64,000 bases of DNA from Taeniopygia guttata (GCF_048771995.1 NC_133063.1:72466014-72530013), one strand, 5' to 3'. Counted from the stretch's first letter, positions 37,040-46,468 are shown. Translations and numbers: made by a program. Notes: generated by a model not told the origin, from the sequence alone.

Positions 37040-37085
37040 AATTGTTTAAAATAATTACAATGGTTTGCAATTATTTTAAACAATT
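37040..37085. repeat. Near-perfect inverted repeat (hairpin)
   Basis: ATTGTTTAAAATAATT (37041-37056) is followed after 12 bp by its exact reverse complement AATTATTTTAAACAAT (37069-37084). One more A-T pair closes the outside (37040/37085). Inside, one mismatch is followed by three further pairs and a 4-nt loop. So 20 of 21 possible pairs form. The type of structure is unknown: cruciform-prone palindrome, small-RNA hairpin or remnant of an inverted element. Confidence 0.85.
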
Positions 37086-39139
37086 AAACTCTCCCCAAAG
37101 TGGTTTTCCATCTGCTTTCCTGCCTTTCCCCATGTCAATCCTGGGATATACCTCCCTTATTTCCTGACCTTTCGCTGTCTATCTTCTAAATCCTGCCCCT
37201 GCAGCTTGTCTGCCATTATTTGCTACACCCGTTTATCTGGAAGATTCCCTGTCAGCTATATTTTCCCTCACTCACTGGCACATTAGGTATGCACTCTCCC
37301 CTTCCCCTTCCCGATTGGTTTTATGTTTACACATATCCACTCCATACTCCTCCTATGGGCAGCACCCACTTAAAAGCCGCTGTTCTTCCTACTTCATGCC
37401 TTTGGCCTTGCCTTTACTTTGAGCCATTACACTGTATCACCCTGTGTTGCTGCCCCCTGCACTATTTGCTTGACACCAATAAGTATTAAGTGAATAGATA
37501 CTTCCCTAAAGATTTTTTTTAATTGCTTTATCATTGTATAAGGAAGATTAGTTCTAAGACAAAAGACTTTCCTTATGTCTAAACAGCACATAAAGCAACC
37601 TTTACATTTCTCTGCTCCAGGCCATTTATTGGCATCAACCATGTGCCAGGACCTCTTTTCAGGAAGCGCAGAGGGTAACTTCCATACAGAGGAGAAAAGT
37701 AATTTAAATTCCTAAGCAGAATTTGGACTTAACGCATTCTTCACCAATGGCTAAGCATGATGTCCTTACATCTAAAATTAGTGCTCTCAGACACCACCTT
37801 CCTAGATACAAGTCATCAGAGAAACAAGCATAAGATGGAGAAGATCAGCTATATGAAAGGCTGGTGTCAGGAGATCCTTCAATAACTGCATTTAGGGCTA
37901 TCTCGAAGACAAGAAAAGTAAGCTTGAAATATCTCACTTTATTCAAGACCCTTAGCCACCTGGGAAAAATTTGTATCAACTGTTGCAATGTTGTGGTATC
38001 ATCTGGCTGCAATTAACCTGGGCCTGAACCCAAACCTTCTCTTTAGGCTTAGTCACCTGCTGAGGCTGCAATTCACCTCTTCTCCTGAGGTAGGTAAAGT
38101 TGAGTTAGGATCAGGAAATATCAGGTTGGGTGATTCAGGCTACAGTCTCGGCTGTCATCAAAGGCTGTTAACATCTTTACTTGCTTAACTAATGCAAGCT
38201 ATGGATAAACCATTTCAATTCAGCAGAAGGGTGTCAACTGGAGTTGTAAAGTTGGGCTTTATAGGGAATTTAATGCTCACAGTGCCTTTTGTTAATGAGG
38301 CTGGAGGTGTGCTGCACATTTACTTATATCTGGAATTTTTGTGATTCATGTTTATTTAACTAAGGTATTGTTAAATGGTCCAATCTGTTATGTCCCCATG
38401 CTTTTCCTGAGTTTTTTTCTTAAATCGTACCCTCCTTTCCCTCTGTCCCTCAAAGTACCCCCTCCCTTTGTTCCAGACCCTTCCCTGCCTGTCAAGGTGA
38501 CCCTGCCCGTTCTTTCAGAACTTTCCCCACCACTCTCCACTTGGACCAATGCCCAACAGAGACTTTCCTCCTCCCCCTATCCTCGCTGGTTTCTACACTT
38601 CAGTTCTGCCTCTAGTGCCACCTTATTGGTTGGCGACTTATGTCCACCCCCTGTTCTGCTGTGGCTTAAAACATGGTGCACAGAAGTGCTCGAGGCTCTC
38701 TGTGTCCTGACCCCTCCGATTCCAAAAAACGGGTTGGAACTTCACGACTAGAGTTTCCTCTACCTTCTTTACCCAGCCCCTGCCCTGCTGCTGAGGAACA
38801 CTTTCTCTCCGTGTAGAGCACTGCTAGCTTTAAGGTTCTGCTTCTGGCTTTACCCCTGCTGTGGCAGTTCCCCACAATTGCCACTCCACCGGAGCAAATC
38901 GAGCAAGCCCGGGTTCTGGTGCAAAGTTGCATGGAAAAGATCCTCACTTCCTACAAAACCTAAGAGCACCACTGACAGAGAATGATATTTTGCTTGACCT
39001 TAATGGACATTGGTGATTGCCAGTAGTTTGTTTATACTTAATAAGGGAAAAGTGAAAGTATTCAAATGAAAATTGTATGTAACCAAGTTGGGAATAAACT
39101 AGAGTTTTGGTGAGCTTTACCAATCTAGGCAGGAAATAA
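37086..39139. other. Pyrimidine-rich unexplained intergenic block
   Basis: The sequence switches abruptly from AT-rich to C/T-rich on the + strand, mainly 37086-37480 and 38430-38960, with strings such as CTCTCCCCTTCCCCTTCCCG. The 136-codon frame at 38341-38751 is Pro/Ser/Leu-rich from this bias. The block could be a decayed LTR element or retrocopy; I cannot name one. It directly adjoins the provirus on the left. Confidence 0.4.
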
Positions 39140-39145
39140 ATAAGC
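39140..39145. repeat. Left target-site duplication ATAAGC of the provirus
   Basis: ATAAGC lies directly before the TG of the 5' LTR and recurs at 47399-47404 directly after the CA of the 3' LTR. Six base pairs is typical of alpha- and betaretrovirus-like integrases. Confidence 0.95.
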
Positions 39146-40077
39146 TGTGGAATTGTGTTATTATATGTTCTATTATGTATAAGGTCATTCCATGTATCCC
39201 CCCTTGCTCTGTAACGACATCCCAGGTTCTCCCATCTCCCCCCCGCGGTTTGCCTTCCCGAGAAAGTGCCGAGTCACTCTGTTTACGTCCCTCAGACCAT
39301 CTGTCAGCCACGCGGCGGGGTCGGGAGACGACCTGGCACCCCACTGTCCCCAGTCCCCCCGTGGCGTTATCTCATTGGCCGCCCCGGGTTTCCCCTATCC
39401 AGTACTTACAGAGCGGGTTGGGGACGCCCCGGTGCTTTTTCTCCCGCCTGGCCCCTGACTGCTGCTGCTGCCCGACCCGCGGGCTTTTTCTCCCGCCGGA
39501 TTCCTGCGTGCCGCCGCGGGCTTTTTCTCCCACCTGATTCCTGCGCGCTGCTGCGGCTCTCTCTCTCGCCCGGCCCCTGACTGCCGCAGCCGCCGCCGCT
39601 TGCATCTGCTTCGCCACCACTGCCGCTGCCCCGGGCGATCGCGGCCACCTCGGACTGTCCTGCGATCGCTGTCACAGCCTCACCGCTGCCGCCGCCGCTG
39701 CCGCGGTCGCTGTGGCTCCCGCGCGTGCCGGCTGCAGCGCCGCGGCTCCGCACGCTGCCTCTCTTGGCGCCCGGCCAGCTTCGGAGCGCGCCGCCCCGCC
39801 CCCAAACCAGCAAGGCGGCACGGACAAACTCTAACTTAGCACGCAGCAGCCCTTTCGGTTTTTGCCTTCCCAACCAAGCCGCAATAAACCGAGATATTGC
39901 CCGCGAGGAAAAAGTCTCTCTCGTTTTATTCGCCTCGGGACTTGCCTCGCTCCCAAACCCACGCAGCACCGGCCGATACCCGCAAGGGTTCGCCGGAAAA
40001 CACGGAAGTTGCCAGCGCTCCCCCCCCTCTCATGGAGCTAGCTGGGACGAAAGGGGGGACAAAAGAGTGCTAAGGCA
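39146..40077 (+). repeat. 5' LTR of class II endogenous retrovirus (932 bp)
   Basis: Starts TGTGGAATTG and ends GCTAAGGCA, matching 46469-47398 over its whole length. U3 has an inverted CCAAT box (ATTGG, 39374-39378) and a TATA-position motif ACTTACAG (39404-39411) where the 3' copy reads ACTTATAG. The rest is GC- and CpG-rich down to the poly(A) signal AATAAA at 39883-39888. A 37-bp unit starting GCGGGCTTTTTCTCCC is tandemly doubled (39479-39515 and 39516-39552); the 3' LTR has one copy. The long minus-strand open frames in this LTR are composition artefacts. Confidence 0.96.
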
Positions 40078-40081
40078 GTTG

Positions 40082-40099
40082 TGGCGCCAAACGCGTTGC
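40082..40099 (+). other. Primer binding site (tRNA-Lys type, diverged)
   Basis: TGGCGCCAAACGCGTTGC begins with the TGG complementary to a tRNA CCA end, four bases after the LTR. Its first seven bases match lysine tRNA primer sites, and overall about 14 of 18 positions agree with the Lys-1,2 type as I remember it. The four-base gap is slightly longer than usual. A different primer tRNA is possible. Confidence 0.7.
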
Positions 40100-40542
40100 T
40101 TGGGAGCTCCAAGCACACGGACTGAGGACCACCGAGCCCCGAAAAGCTCGTTGATTTACCTCATGGACGTTACAACACCCTCGCAAGCCGCGGTTCCGTT
40201 TTAAGGAGCCAGGGCTTCCAGAGGGGTGGGGCCGGCACCTTTGGCTAGCACCGCCGAAGCTCGGCCCCCCCACGGCGAAAACTTCGCAGCTGTACTTTTC
40301 ATTTCGCCTTCGGACGTCGCCGGACCCGTGGTGAGTTACCGGGGTCCCCCTGGGCTGGGTACGCCCTGCTCCCTTTGGGGTGAGTTTCTCTTTCTCCCAC
40401 AAGAGGGCGATAAGAGCCCACATTTTGTCTCCCGCTGCAGGGAGTGTGTAAGGGAAGGCTTCCCAGTCTCCGACAGGTGTCTTTTTTTTCTTTTGATATT
40501 TTACCAGCCGCGAGGGTTGTGACACGCCTTAACATCAACATA
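40100..40542 (+). other. Proviral leader
   Basis: The 465 nt from the primer site to the gag start would carry packaging signals. It has two strong splice-donor-like motifs, GTG|GTGAGT (GT at 40331) and GGG|GTGAGT (GT at 40380), either of which could once have served a spliced env mRNA. A frame open through the leader into gag is not taken as the gag start: the ATG at 40543 gives the N-terminal Gly needed for myristoylation. Confidence 0.6.
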
Positions 40543-41410
40543 ATGGGTGCAAAAATGTCTGTGTCACAGGAGAGAATTTATGTTCAAACCCTAGGAATTT
40601 TAGTTGGGGAAGGGAAGAAATGTAAAAAATCAGACGTGAAGCGTTTTGCACGGTGGCTTCTGCAGTCTTTCCAGGACCTGTCGCAGGAAAATTTGTACCA
40701 AGTTCAATTCTGGGACCGAGTGGAAGAAGAAATTGCCCAAAAAGAGGATCAGTCCCTCTCAATTTTTATCCACCTGGCAATCCAATTGAAAAATATTGTC
40801 AAAGATAACTGCGAAGGGAAGCCAGAGCCACTGCAGGACGAACGCTGCCTCCCAAGCCCCCCAAATCCCCCAAAAACCCTCTCCTATCCCTCTCTCCCTA
40901 GCCCAGGGATTCTCAGACAGGCATCCCGGCAAAACCAGCCGCAGGCAGATTCTGGCCTCTCTGTTAACCCCCAGGCTCCATCGCAGGACGATGCTGGCAT
41001 CGCCCTGAACCCTTCCCCTCCCCAAACCTCCTCTCTTAGCAAAGTTGTGAGTTTTAAAACCCCAGATTCCTCCCCAGGACCTTCCCCGGACCTTTCCCAA
41101 AATGATTCCCTTCCCTGCCCCAGGGCACAAGATGGAGGGGATCGCATGGCATGCCCATCCCCCTCCCTCCGTGCTTTGTCTCCTAATGACCCCCTCCGCC
41201 CTACAGCCAACCCCTCCCACTCCCAAGACTTTTCCACCCACCCCTCCCCTCCACCCCCTTCTGGCACCTCCCCTAATGAATCATTCATCAGTCCTCCCTC
41301 CGACCCCGCCCCTGCAGGTGAGGTAACACCAGCCACACCCCCTAGCCCTGGTCCTGCCTTCGCCCTCCATTCCCACGACCCGCCCTCTGGTTCCCACGCC
41401 TCGGTTCCCG

Positions 41411-41450
41411 AGGGGGGGGGGGCGGAGGAGGAGGGAGGGGGGGAGGGGGG
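41411..41450 (+). repeat. G-run cluster, potential G-quadruplex
   Basis: Runs of 10, 4, 7 and 6 or so G separated by CGGAGGAG and A within 40 bp, inside gag. They encode a Gly/Glu stretch. On the + (RNA-sense) strand this could fold into a G-quadruplex. Confidence 0.75.
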
Positions 41451-42442
41451 AAGCCGCGACCTGCCACAACCCCTGCTTGCCTTTTCTGCCGCACCAGTCA
41501 CCTACACCCCGCGGCAGAGGGACAGACCCTTGGCACAGTGGGCCCCCATCCCACAAGCTGTAATTAGAGATGTTTGCAAAGCCCAAAAAGACTTTGGTCG
41601 GGAAAGTGAATACTTTCAGGGACTTTTAAAAGTCACACTTTCCTCCAACGAGTACGTCCCTACTGACATTCGCGCTCTGTTTTTGTGCTTGCTTACTCAA
41701 GCCGAGTTTTTGGTATGGGAATCTGCATGGAGGCGGGAGGTACGGGATGCATTACCGCAACTTTGGGCAAAAGCCGAGACCTCCTCTGACACCGATGGAG
41801 GGATGCTAACCATTGATCACCTGTGCGGGATCGGGGATTGGGACGTGGCAACAATACAGGCTGAAAAGATTCCAAGGGGGGGCATTGGCAGCAACTGCCA
41901 ATGCGGCAGAAAAAGTATTTTTTAAGTTAAAACCCCGTGGTCCTGTTGTTAACTGTTTTTCTATTAAGCAGGAGACACAGGAATCTTTCGTTAGTTTCGT
42001 AGACAGGTTGTACAGGGCAGCTGAATCGCAGGTGCCAGAGGACGGATTGAAGCAGATGGATGGTGAAGCAGATCGCCCTGCAGAATGCCAACGAGGCCTG
42101 CCGACAGGCGATGCTGAGCCTGCCCCTCGACCCAGAGCCAACGCTCCAGGACATGCTGGACGTGTGCGCTCGAAGGGTCACCCTGCCTTCAAAAGACCCT
42201 CAGGGGACACCCCAAATGCCATCACGGAGAGTCTCCTTTGCCGAAGCCCACACGCCATCCACGGCTCCGGCTCCTGCACGCCGCTTCACTGGGCCACCAC
42301 CCAAAGGTTACCATCCAGGACGGCCCTGCAACCTGTGCAATAAGAAAGGACACTGGGCATCTCACTGCCCCCTCAAAGAGGACTTCTTGCATTTTAAAAA
42401 CCAGCAGCAAGGGCAAGGTGCCTCCAACTCAGGGGGACAATC

Positions 42443-42449
42443 AAAAAAC
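42443..42449 (+). promoter_or_regulatory. -1 ribosomal frameshift site A AAA AAC
   Basis: The heptamer AAAAAAC is in the correct register of the final gag frame (TCA AAA AAC TGA) and lies directly before the gag stop. A -1 slip enters the frame that continues open to 42886. Downstream, CGCAG (42461-42465) can pair with CTGCG (42473-42477). The loop TCCC can pair with GGGA (42496-42499), forming a possible H-type pseudoknot after an 11-nt spacer. This is the same heptamer as the gag-pro site of betaretroviruses such as MMTV. Confidence 0.85.
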
Positions 42450-42886
42450 TGATTTCCCAGCGCAGTCCCTCCCTGCGTGAGGACACAAATTTGGTGGGAA
42501 ACATAACATCAGGGGGCAGGAGGGACAACACATTAGCATACCCACCTGAGGACAATAACTCTAATACCAAACATGACATTTCTGGAGTGCACAATAGGGG
42601 AACAAGAGCTGGTGAACCAGCCTGCGTGGGAGGAGTTGGGAATTTCATCTCACAGGCATGGCTTGGTCGGCACCCTGACCATTCCAGGCCCTTCCTTAAC
42701 ACCCAGTCCAACTTCTCTCCATACAGGTTGGCCCTAACCGAACCCCTACTGCTCAGGGACAGCAATTGGCACTTTGTCACAGTGGACACACAAGACCCAG
42801 GGACCTGGAGAAAACTCCAAGTAAGTACATCGTCCTTGGGGACACAAAATACACGCCACTCGACATCACTATCGCACCCAATTTGA
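42449..42886 (+). pseudogene. Start of pro frame (between gag and protease), broken
   Basis: This frame is one base back from gag and is open from the slippery site to a stop at 42886. It reads protein-like up to about 42820 (DSNWHFVTVDTQDPGTW). Coherent sequence then continues in the next -1 frame toward the protease. No slippery heptamer lies at that second transition in the right register, so a one-base deletion (or two-base insertion) is more likely than programmed shifting. In betaretroviruses this interval carries a dUTPase; here only a PKGQIIAQAI stretch (in the adjoining frame, near 42950) resembles a dUTPase motif. Confidence 0.65.
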
Positions 42887-45800
42887 CACCTGCAAACCCT
42901 AAACATCTGGTGCTGTGGCTGCACTGTGCTCACCCGCCAGTCTGCCTTCCCAAAGGGCAAATCATCGCCCAAGCCATACCTGTATCTGGGGCCCCTGTCT
43001 ACCCAGAAGACCTGTGGAGGAAATCCGCAAAGCAGATCTACGAGGTGTGTCAGGCACAGGTAATTGGGAAGGATAGACCCAAAGTTGAGTGTTACATATG
43101 GAATGGCGGTCAGCACAAGTGGCTTAATGGCCTCTTGGACACAGGGGCAGACGTCACAGTCATTCCCTCACGGGATTGGCCGTTGCGTTGGGAGTTGCAG
43201 GACGTGGCTGGACACATTCAAGGTGTCGGAGGGGCACAATTGGCAAAACAGTCAAAAAACATCATCAAATTTGAGGGGCCAAACAGACAGACAGCTTATC
43301 TGCGTCCGTTTGTTCTGGATTACACGGAGCCCCTGTGGGGAAGGGACCTGATGGCCCAGTGGGGGGTCTCATTGACCATTCCTACCCCCCAGGTTTTTCG
43401 GGCAGCGGTCACTGAGGAGCGTCCTACCCAAAAGTTGAATTGGCTCTCTGATGCTCCAATCTGGGTAGAGCAGTGGCCGCTCAATAAACAGAAATTAAAA
43501 GCGCTCCAAAAACTCGTGGCAGAACAACTTGCCAAGGGACATATCCACGAAACAACATCTCCTTGGAATTCCCCCGTCTTTGTCCTGAAAAAACCAGGCA
43601 AAGACGAATGGCGGTTGCTCCACGACCTCCGTGCCATCAACAATGTGATCGAAAATATGGGTCCACTCCAACCAGGGATGCCGTCCCCCACAATGTTACC
43701 CAAAGATTGGGAATTGGCTGTGATTGACATCAAAAATCGCTTCTTTTATATTCCCCTCCACCCAGACGATGCACCACATTTTGCCTTCTCGGTTCTGTCC
43801 CTTAACCGAAAAGCCCCAATGGAGCGGTACCATTGGCGAGTATTGCCACAAGGCCTCAAAAGCTCGCCCACCATTTGCCAGCGGTACGTAGCTTCATTGC
43901 TGACCCCAGTCCGTACAGCCACCGAGGGCGTGATCATCCAACATTATATGGATGATATCCTGATTTGTGCTCCCAATGACGATCTCCTTACACACGCGCT
44001 TAACCTGACAACCGATGCGTTGGTTGCTGCAGGGTTCGAGCTGCGAGAAGATAAGATTCAAAAGATGCCACCCTGGAAGTACCTGGGCTTGGAAATTACC
44101 AAGCGGACTATTACTCCGCAAAAATTAGCCATCAAAAACAAAATTCGGACCCTAGCAGACGTCCAGCAGCTGTGCAGTTCTTTGAACTGGGTGAGGCCAT
44201 GGCTAGGCATTACAAACAGAGACCTAGCCCCTCTTTTCGATTTATTGAAAGGGGGGGAGGAGCCGAGTTCTCCCAGGGAACTCACCCCAGAGGCCCAAGC
44301 AGCTTTGATTAGGGTCCAGGAGACAATGTCTGCCAGACAGGCCCACCAGTATGATCCGGACCTGCCTTTTAAATTCATCATATTGGGCAGACTGCCACAC
44401 CTCCATGGTGTGATATTTCAATGGACAGACACCCCAAGGGAGGGCAAGGACCAAGACCGAAGGGACCCACTCTCCATCATAGAATGGGTCTTCCTAAGTC
44501 ACCATCGGTCCAAGAGAATGACAAGGCCACAGGAGTTAGTAGCGGAATTGATCCGCAAAGCAAGAGCTCGGGTCAGAGAGTTAGCTGGATGTGACTTTGA
44601 ATGCATTCACATTCCCATCAAATTGGAATCAGGCCAATTCACCAAGGCCATGTTAGAACATCTGTTACAGAAAAATGAATCCCTGCAGTTCTCTCTAGAC
44701 AGCTACAAAGGCAAAATTTCAGTTTTGAGACCAGCCCACAAAATTTTTGAATCAGAAATTCAATTCGCCTTGTCCATCAAACAAATTCAGAGCAAAAAGC
44801 CACTCAAAGCCTTGACAGTTTTTACAGACGCGTCCGGGAGTTCCCACAAGTCTGTGATAACTTGGAAAGACCCCCAGACGCAGCAGTGGGAGACAGATGT
44901 TGTGGAGGTGGAAGGCTCCCCTCAAATAGCTGAGTTGGCTGCCGTCGTCAGGGCCTTTGAGCGATTCTCTGAACCTTTTAATTTGGTAACTGATTCGGCA
45001 TATGTAGCTGGTGTAGTGTCTAGAGCGCAGGATGCTGTCCTGCAGGGTGTGTCCAACGAAGCCCTGCACAAGTTGCTCTCGAAACTGATTAAGTTAGTCT
45101 CCCACCGAGAGCAACCCTTTTATGTGATGCATATCAGGTCACATATCAACTTGCCAGGGTTTTTGGCTGAGGGTAATCGGCGTGCCGATTCTCTCGCTGC
45201 CGCCCCAGCTCAGGTAGCTCCGCTCCCAGATAAGTTCCAGCAGGCTAAGATCAGCCACCAGTTTTACCACCAGAATGCGCCCGGGCTGGTCTGGCAACTC
45301 CACCTCACTCGTGACCAAGCCAGAGCCATTGTGGCCACCTGCCCGTCCTGCAAGTCGCTCCCCCTACCATCGGTGAGCTCAGGGGCAAACCCTAGGGGTC
45401 TGAGGTCCTGCGAGGTATGGCAGATGGACGTTACTCACATCCATTCCTTTGTGAGGATGAAGTACGTCCATGTCTCCGTGGACACTTTCTCTGGGGCAGT
45501 CTTTGCTTCTGCCCACGCAGGGGAGAAGGCCAAAGACATTGAAAAGCATCTGATACAGGCCTTCGCTATGCTGGGCGTCCCTAAATTGATAAAAACAGAT
45601 AATGCCCCCGGGTACACATCCAAGGGATTTGTCAGCTTCCTGCAGCAATGGGGAATAGAGCACAAAACTGGCATCGCATATTCCCCGACAGGTCAAGCAG
45701 TGGTGGAACGGACTCATCAGAGTCTCAAACGCATGCTGAAACAGCAAACACCAACTATGAAGGTGGAGTCCCCCCAAGTTCGGCTCGCGCGTGCCCTCTT

Positions 45801-46071
45801 TACACTGAATTTCCTAAATTGTTCTTTTGAAAACCTCAACCCACCAGTTACCAGGCACTTTAACAACCACGAGCTGAGCAAGGTTAGGGAAAAACCACCA
45901 GTGATCATCAAAAATCCAGAGACTTGGCAGCTGGAAGGGCCCCATGAGTTAGTTACCTGGGGACGGGGATACGCTTGCATGTCCACGCCCTCAGGCCCTC
46001 AGGCCCGTCCAAATTTGTCCGGCCATATGTCCCCAAACACCAGACTGATAAGGAAAAGGATCCTCAGGTGA
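42766..46071 (+). pseudogene. pol: pro-pol: protease, reverse transcriptase, RNase H, integrase (1101 codons open; tail frameshifted)
   Basis: One long open frame lacking its native start, since entry would be by frameshift. The protease active site LLDTGADVT has its Asp codon at 43138. RT (about 43430-44400) has WNSPVFVLKK, the motif-A Asp in VIDIKN, LPQG and YMDD (43945-43956). RNase H (about 44810-45210) keeps FTDASG, an AEL Glu, TDSAY and a GNRRADSLA Asp. Integrase has H-x3-H/C-x2-C and D (45427), D (45598), E (45706) with D-x35-E spacing. A tandem GCCCTCAG duplication (45987-46002) then shifts the frame. The alternative frame after it carries the KFVRPYVPK-like tail and stops at 46217. 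Protease and RT share one frame, unlike classic betaretroviruses. Confidence 0.95.
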
Positions 46072-46220
46072 AGCATGCAGCCCTCTGCAGACGGAGAAAG
46101 TCTCCCCCCTTCCTTTTTGATTCAGCACCTTCTCTTTCAGAGCCTTGCCTTTCACCATACAGTTCCCTGGACTCACCTTTCCCTTTTGATTTAAACCTCC
46201 CCTCCCCAGAATCCTGACTT

Positions 46221-46385
46221 ATGTTGCTGTTAACATTCATTGTTCTTATTATGAGTTTTAGTAATGTTAAAAGGTTTAAAGGTCATCAATTCCACTGTGC
46301 ACATCGACCACGCAGTCTTCGCTGCCCCATCAGAGCTGACATCTGCTCAACACAGACAGCTAGAGAAGAACCGAGCAGACATTAG
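46221..46385 (+). pseudogene. 54-codon frame where env should begin
   Basis: The ATG lies four bases after the displaced pol stop (46215-46217), the position at which env usually starts. The peptide opens with a hydrophobic segment (MLLLTFIVLIMSF) like a signal peptide, then a Lys/Arg- and Cys-containing part, and stops at 46385. No surface or transmembrane glycoprotein sequence follows before the polypurine tract. It may be the stub of a deleted env or a small accessory frame, or chance. Confidence 0.4.
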
Positions 46386-46456
46386 GTTCAACGATGGGGA
46401 AAAGGACTGTAAAACCTCCCATTTAAGTTAGTTTCCGTTCTTTTCTTTTGAAAAAC

Positions 46457-46467
46457 AGAAGAGGGAG
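46457..46467 (+). other. Polypurine tract before the 3' LTR
   Basis: AGAAGAGGGAG directly precedes the 3' LTR with one intervening T. It is the expected plus-strand primer site. The purine run is short and contains no long G-run. Confidence 0.75.
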
Positions 46468-46468
46468 T

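Larger units (their letters stand above)
40543..42452 (+). pseudogene. gag: gag pseudogene (two frame-breaking insertions)
   Basis: The start MGAKMSV gives a myristoylatable Gly2. An N-terminal matrix-like region of about 90 residues precedes an unusually long Pro/Ser-rich segment (about 40840-41500). Capsid-like sequence follows (PLAQWAPIPQAVI). The frame then ends at 41925 because of a change at the G-run 41875-41882. The major homology region (41963-42019) lies in the next frame. An ATGG tandem duplication (42056-42063) moves the frame again. The nucleocapsid has one CCHC zinc knuckle (42327-42368, C-x2-C-x4-H-x4-C), whereas most betaretroviruses have two. The last frame stops at 42452 directly after the slippery site. 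The breaks are described only; function is lost. Confidence 0.92.

Noticed and set aside
39406..39969. A 187-codon minus-strand frame in the 5' LTR (and a 199-codon one at 46755-47354 in the 3' LTR)
   Set aside because: Both are Ala/Gly/Arg-rich products of the GC-rich LTR body read backwards; they have no domain and reflect the same repeat in both LTRs.
40884..41501. Long antisense frame opposite the gag Pro-rich segment
   Set aside because: A Pro-rich C-rich strand naturally gives an open Gly-rich frame on the other strand; no antisense promoter or known protein supports it.
42780..42840. A second programmed -1 frameshift site between the pro leader and the protease
   Set aside because: No X XXY YYZ heptamer is in register in this interval, so a small deletion or insertion explains the frame change better.
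42394..43116. 240-codon minus-strand frame opposite pro
   Set aside because: The + strand carries the recognisable protease/pol reading; the antisense frame has no recognisable domain.
46072..46468. A functional env gene
   Set aside because: The interval is under 400 bp, with a displaced pol tail, one 54-codon frame and the polypurine tract; no glycoprotein domain fits.
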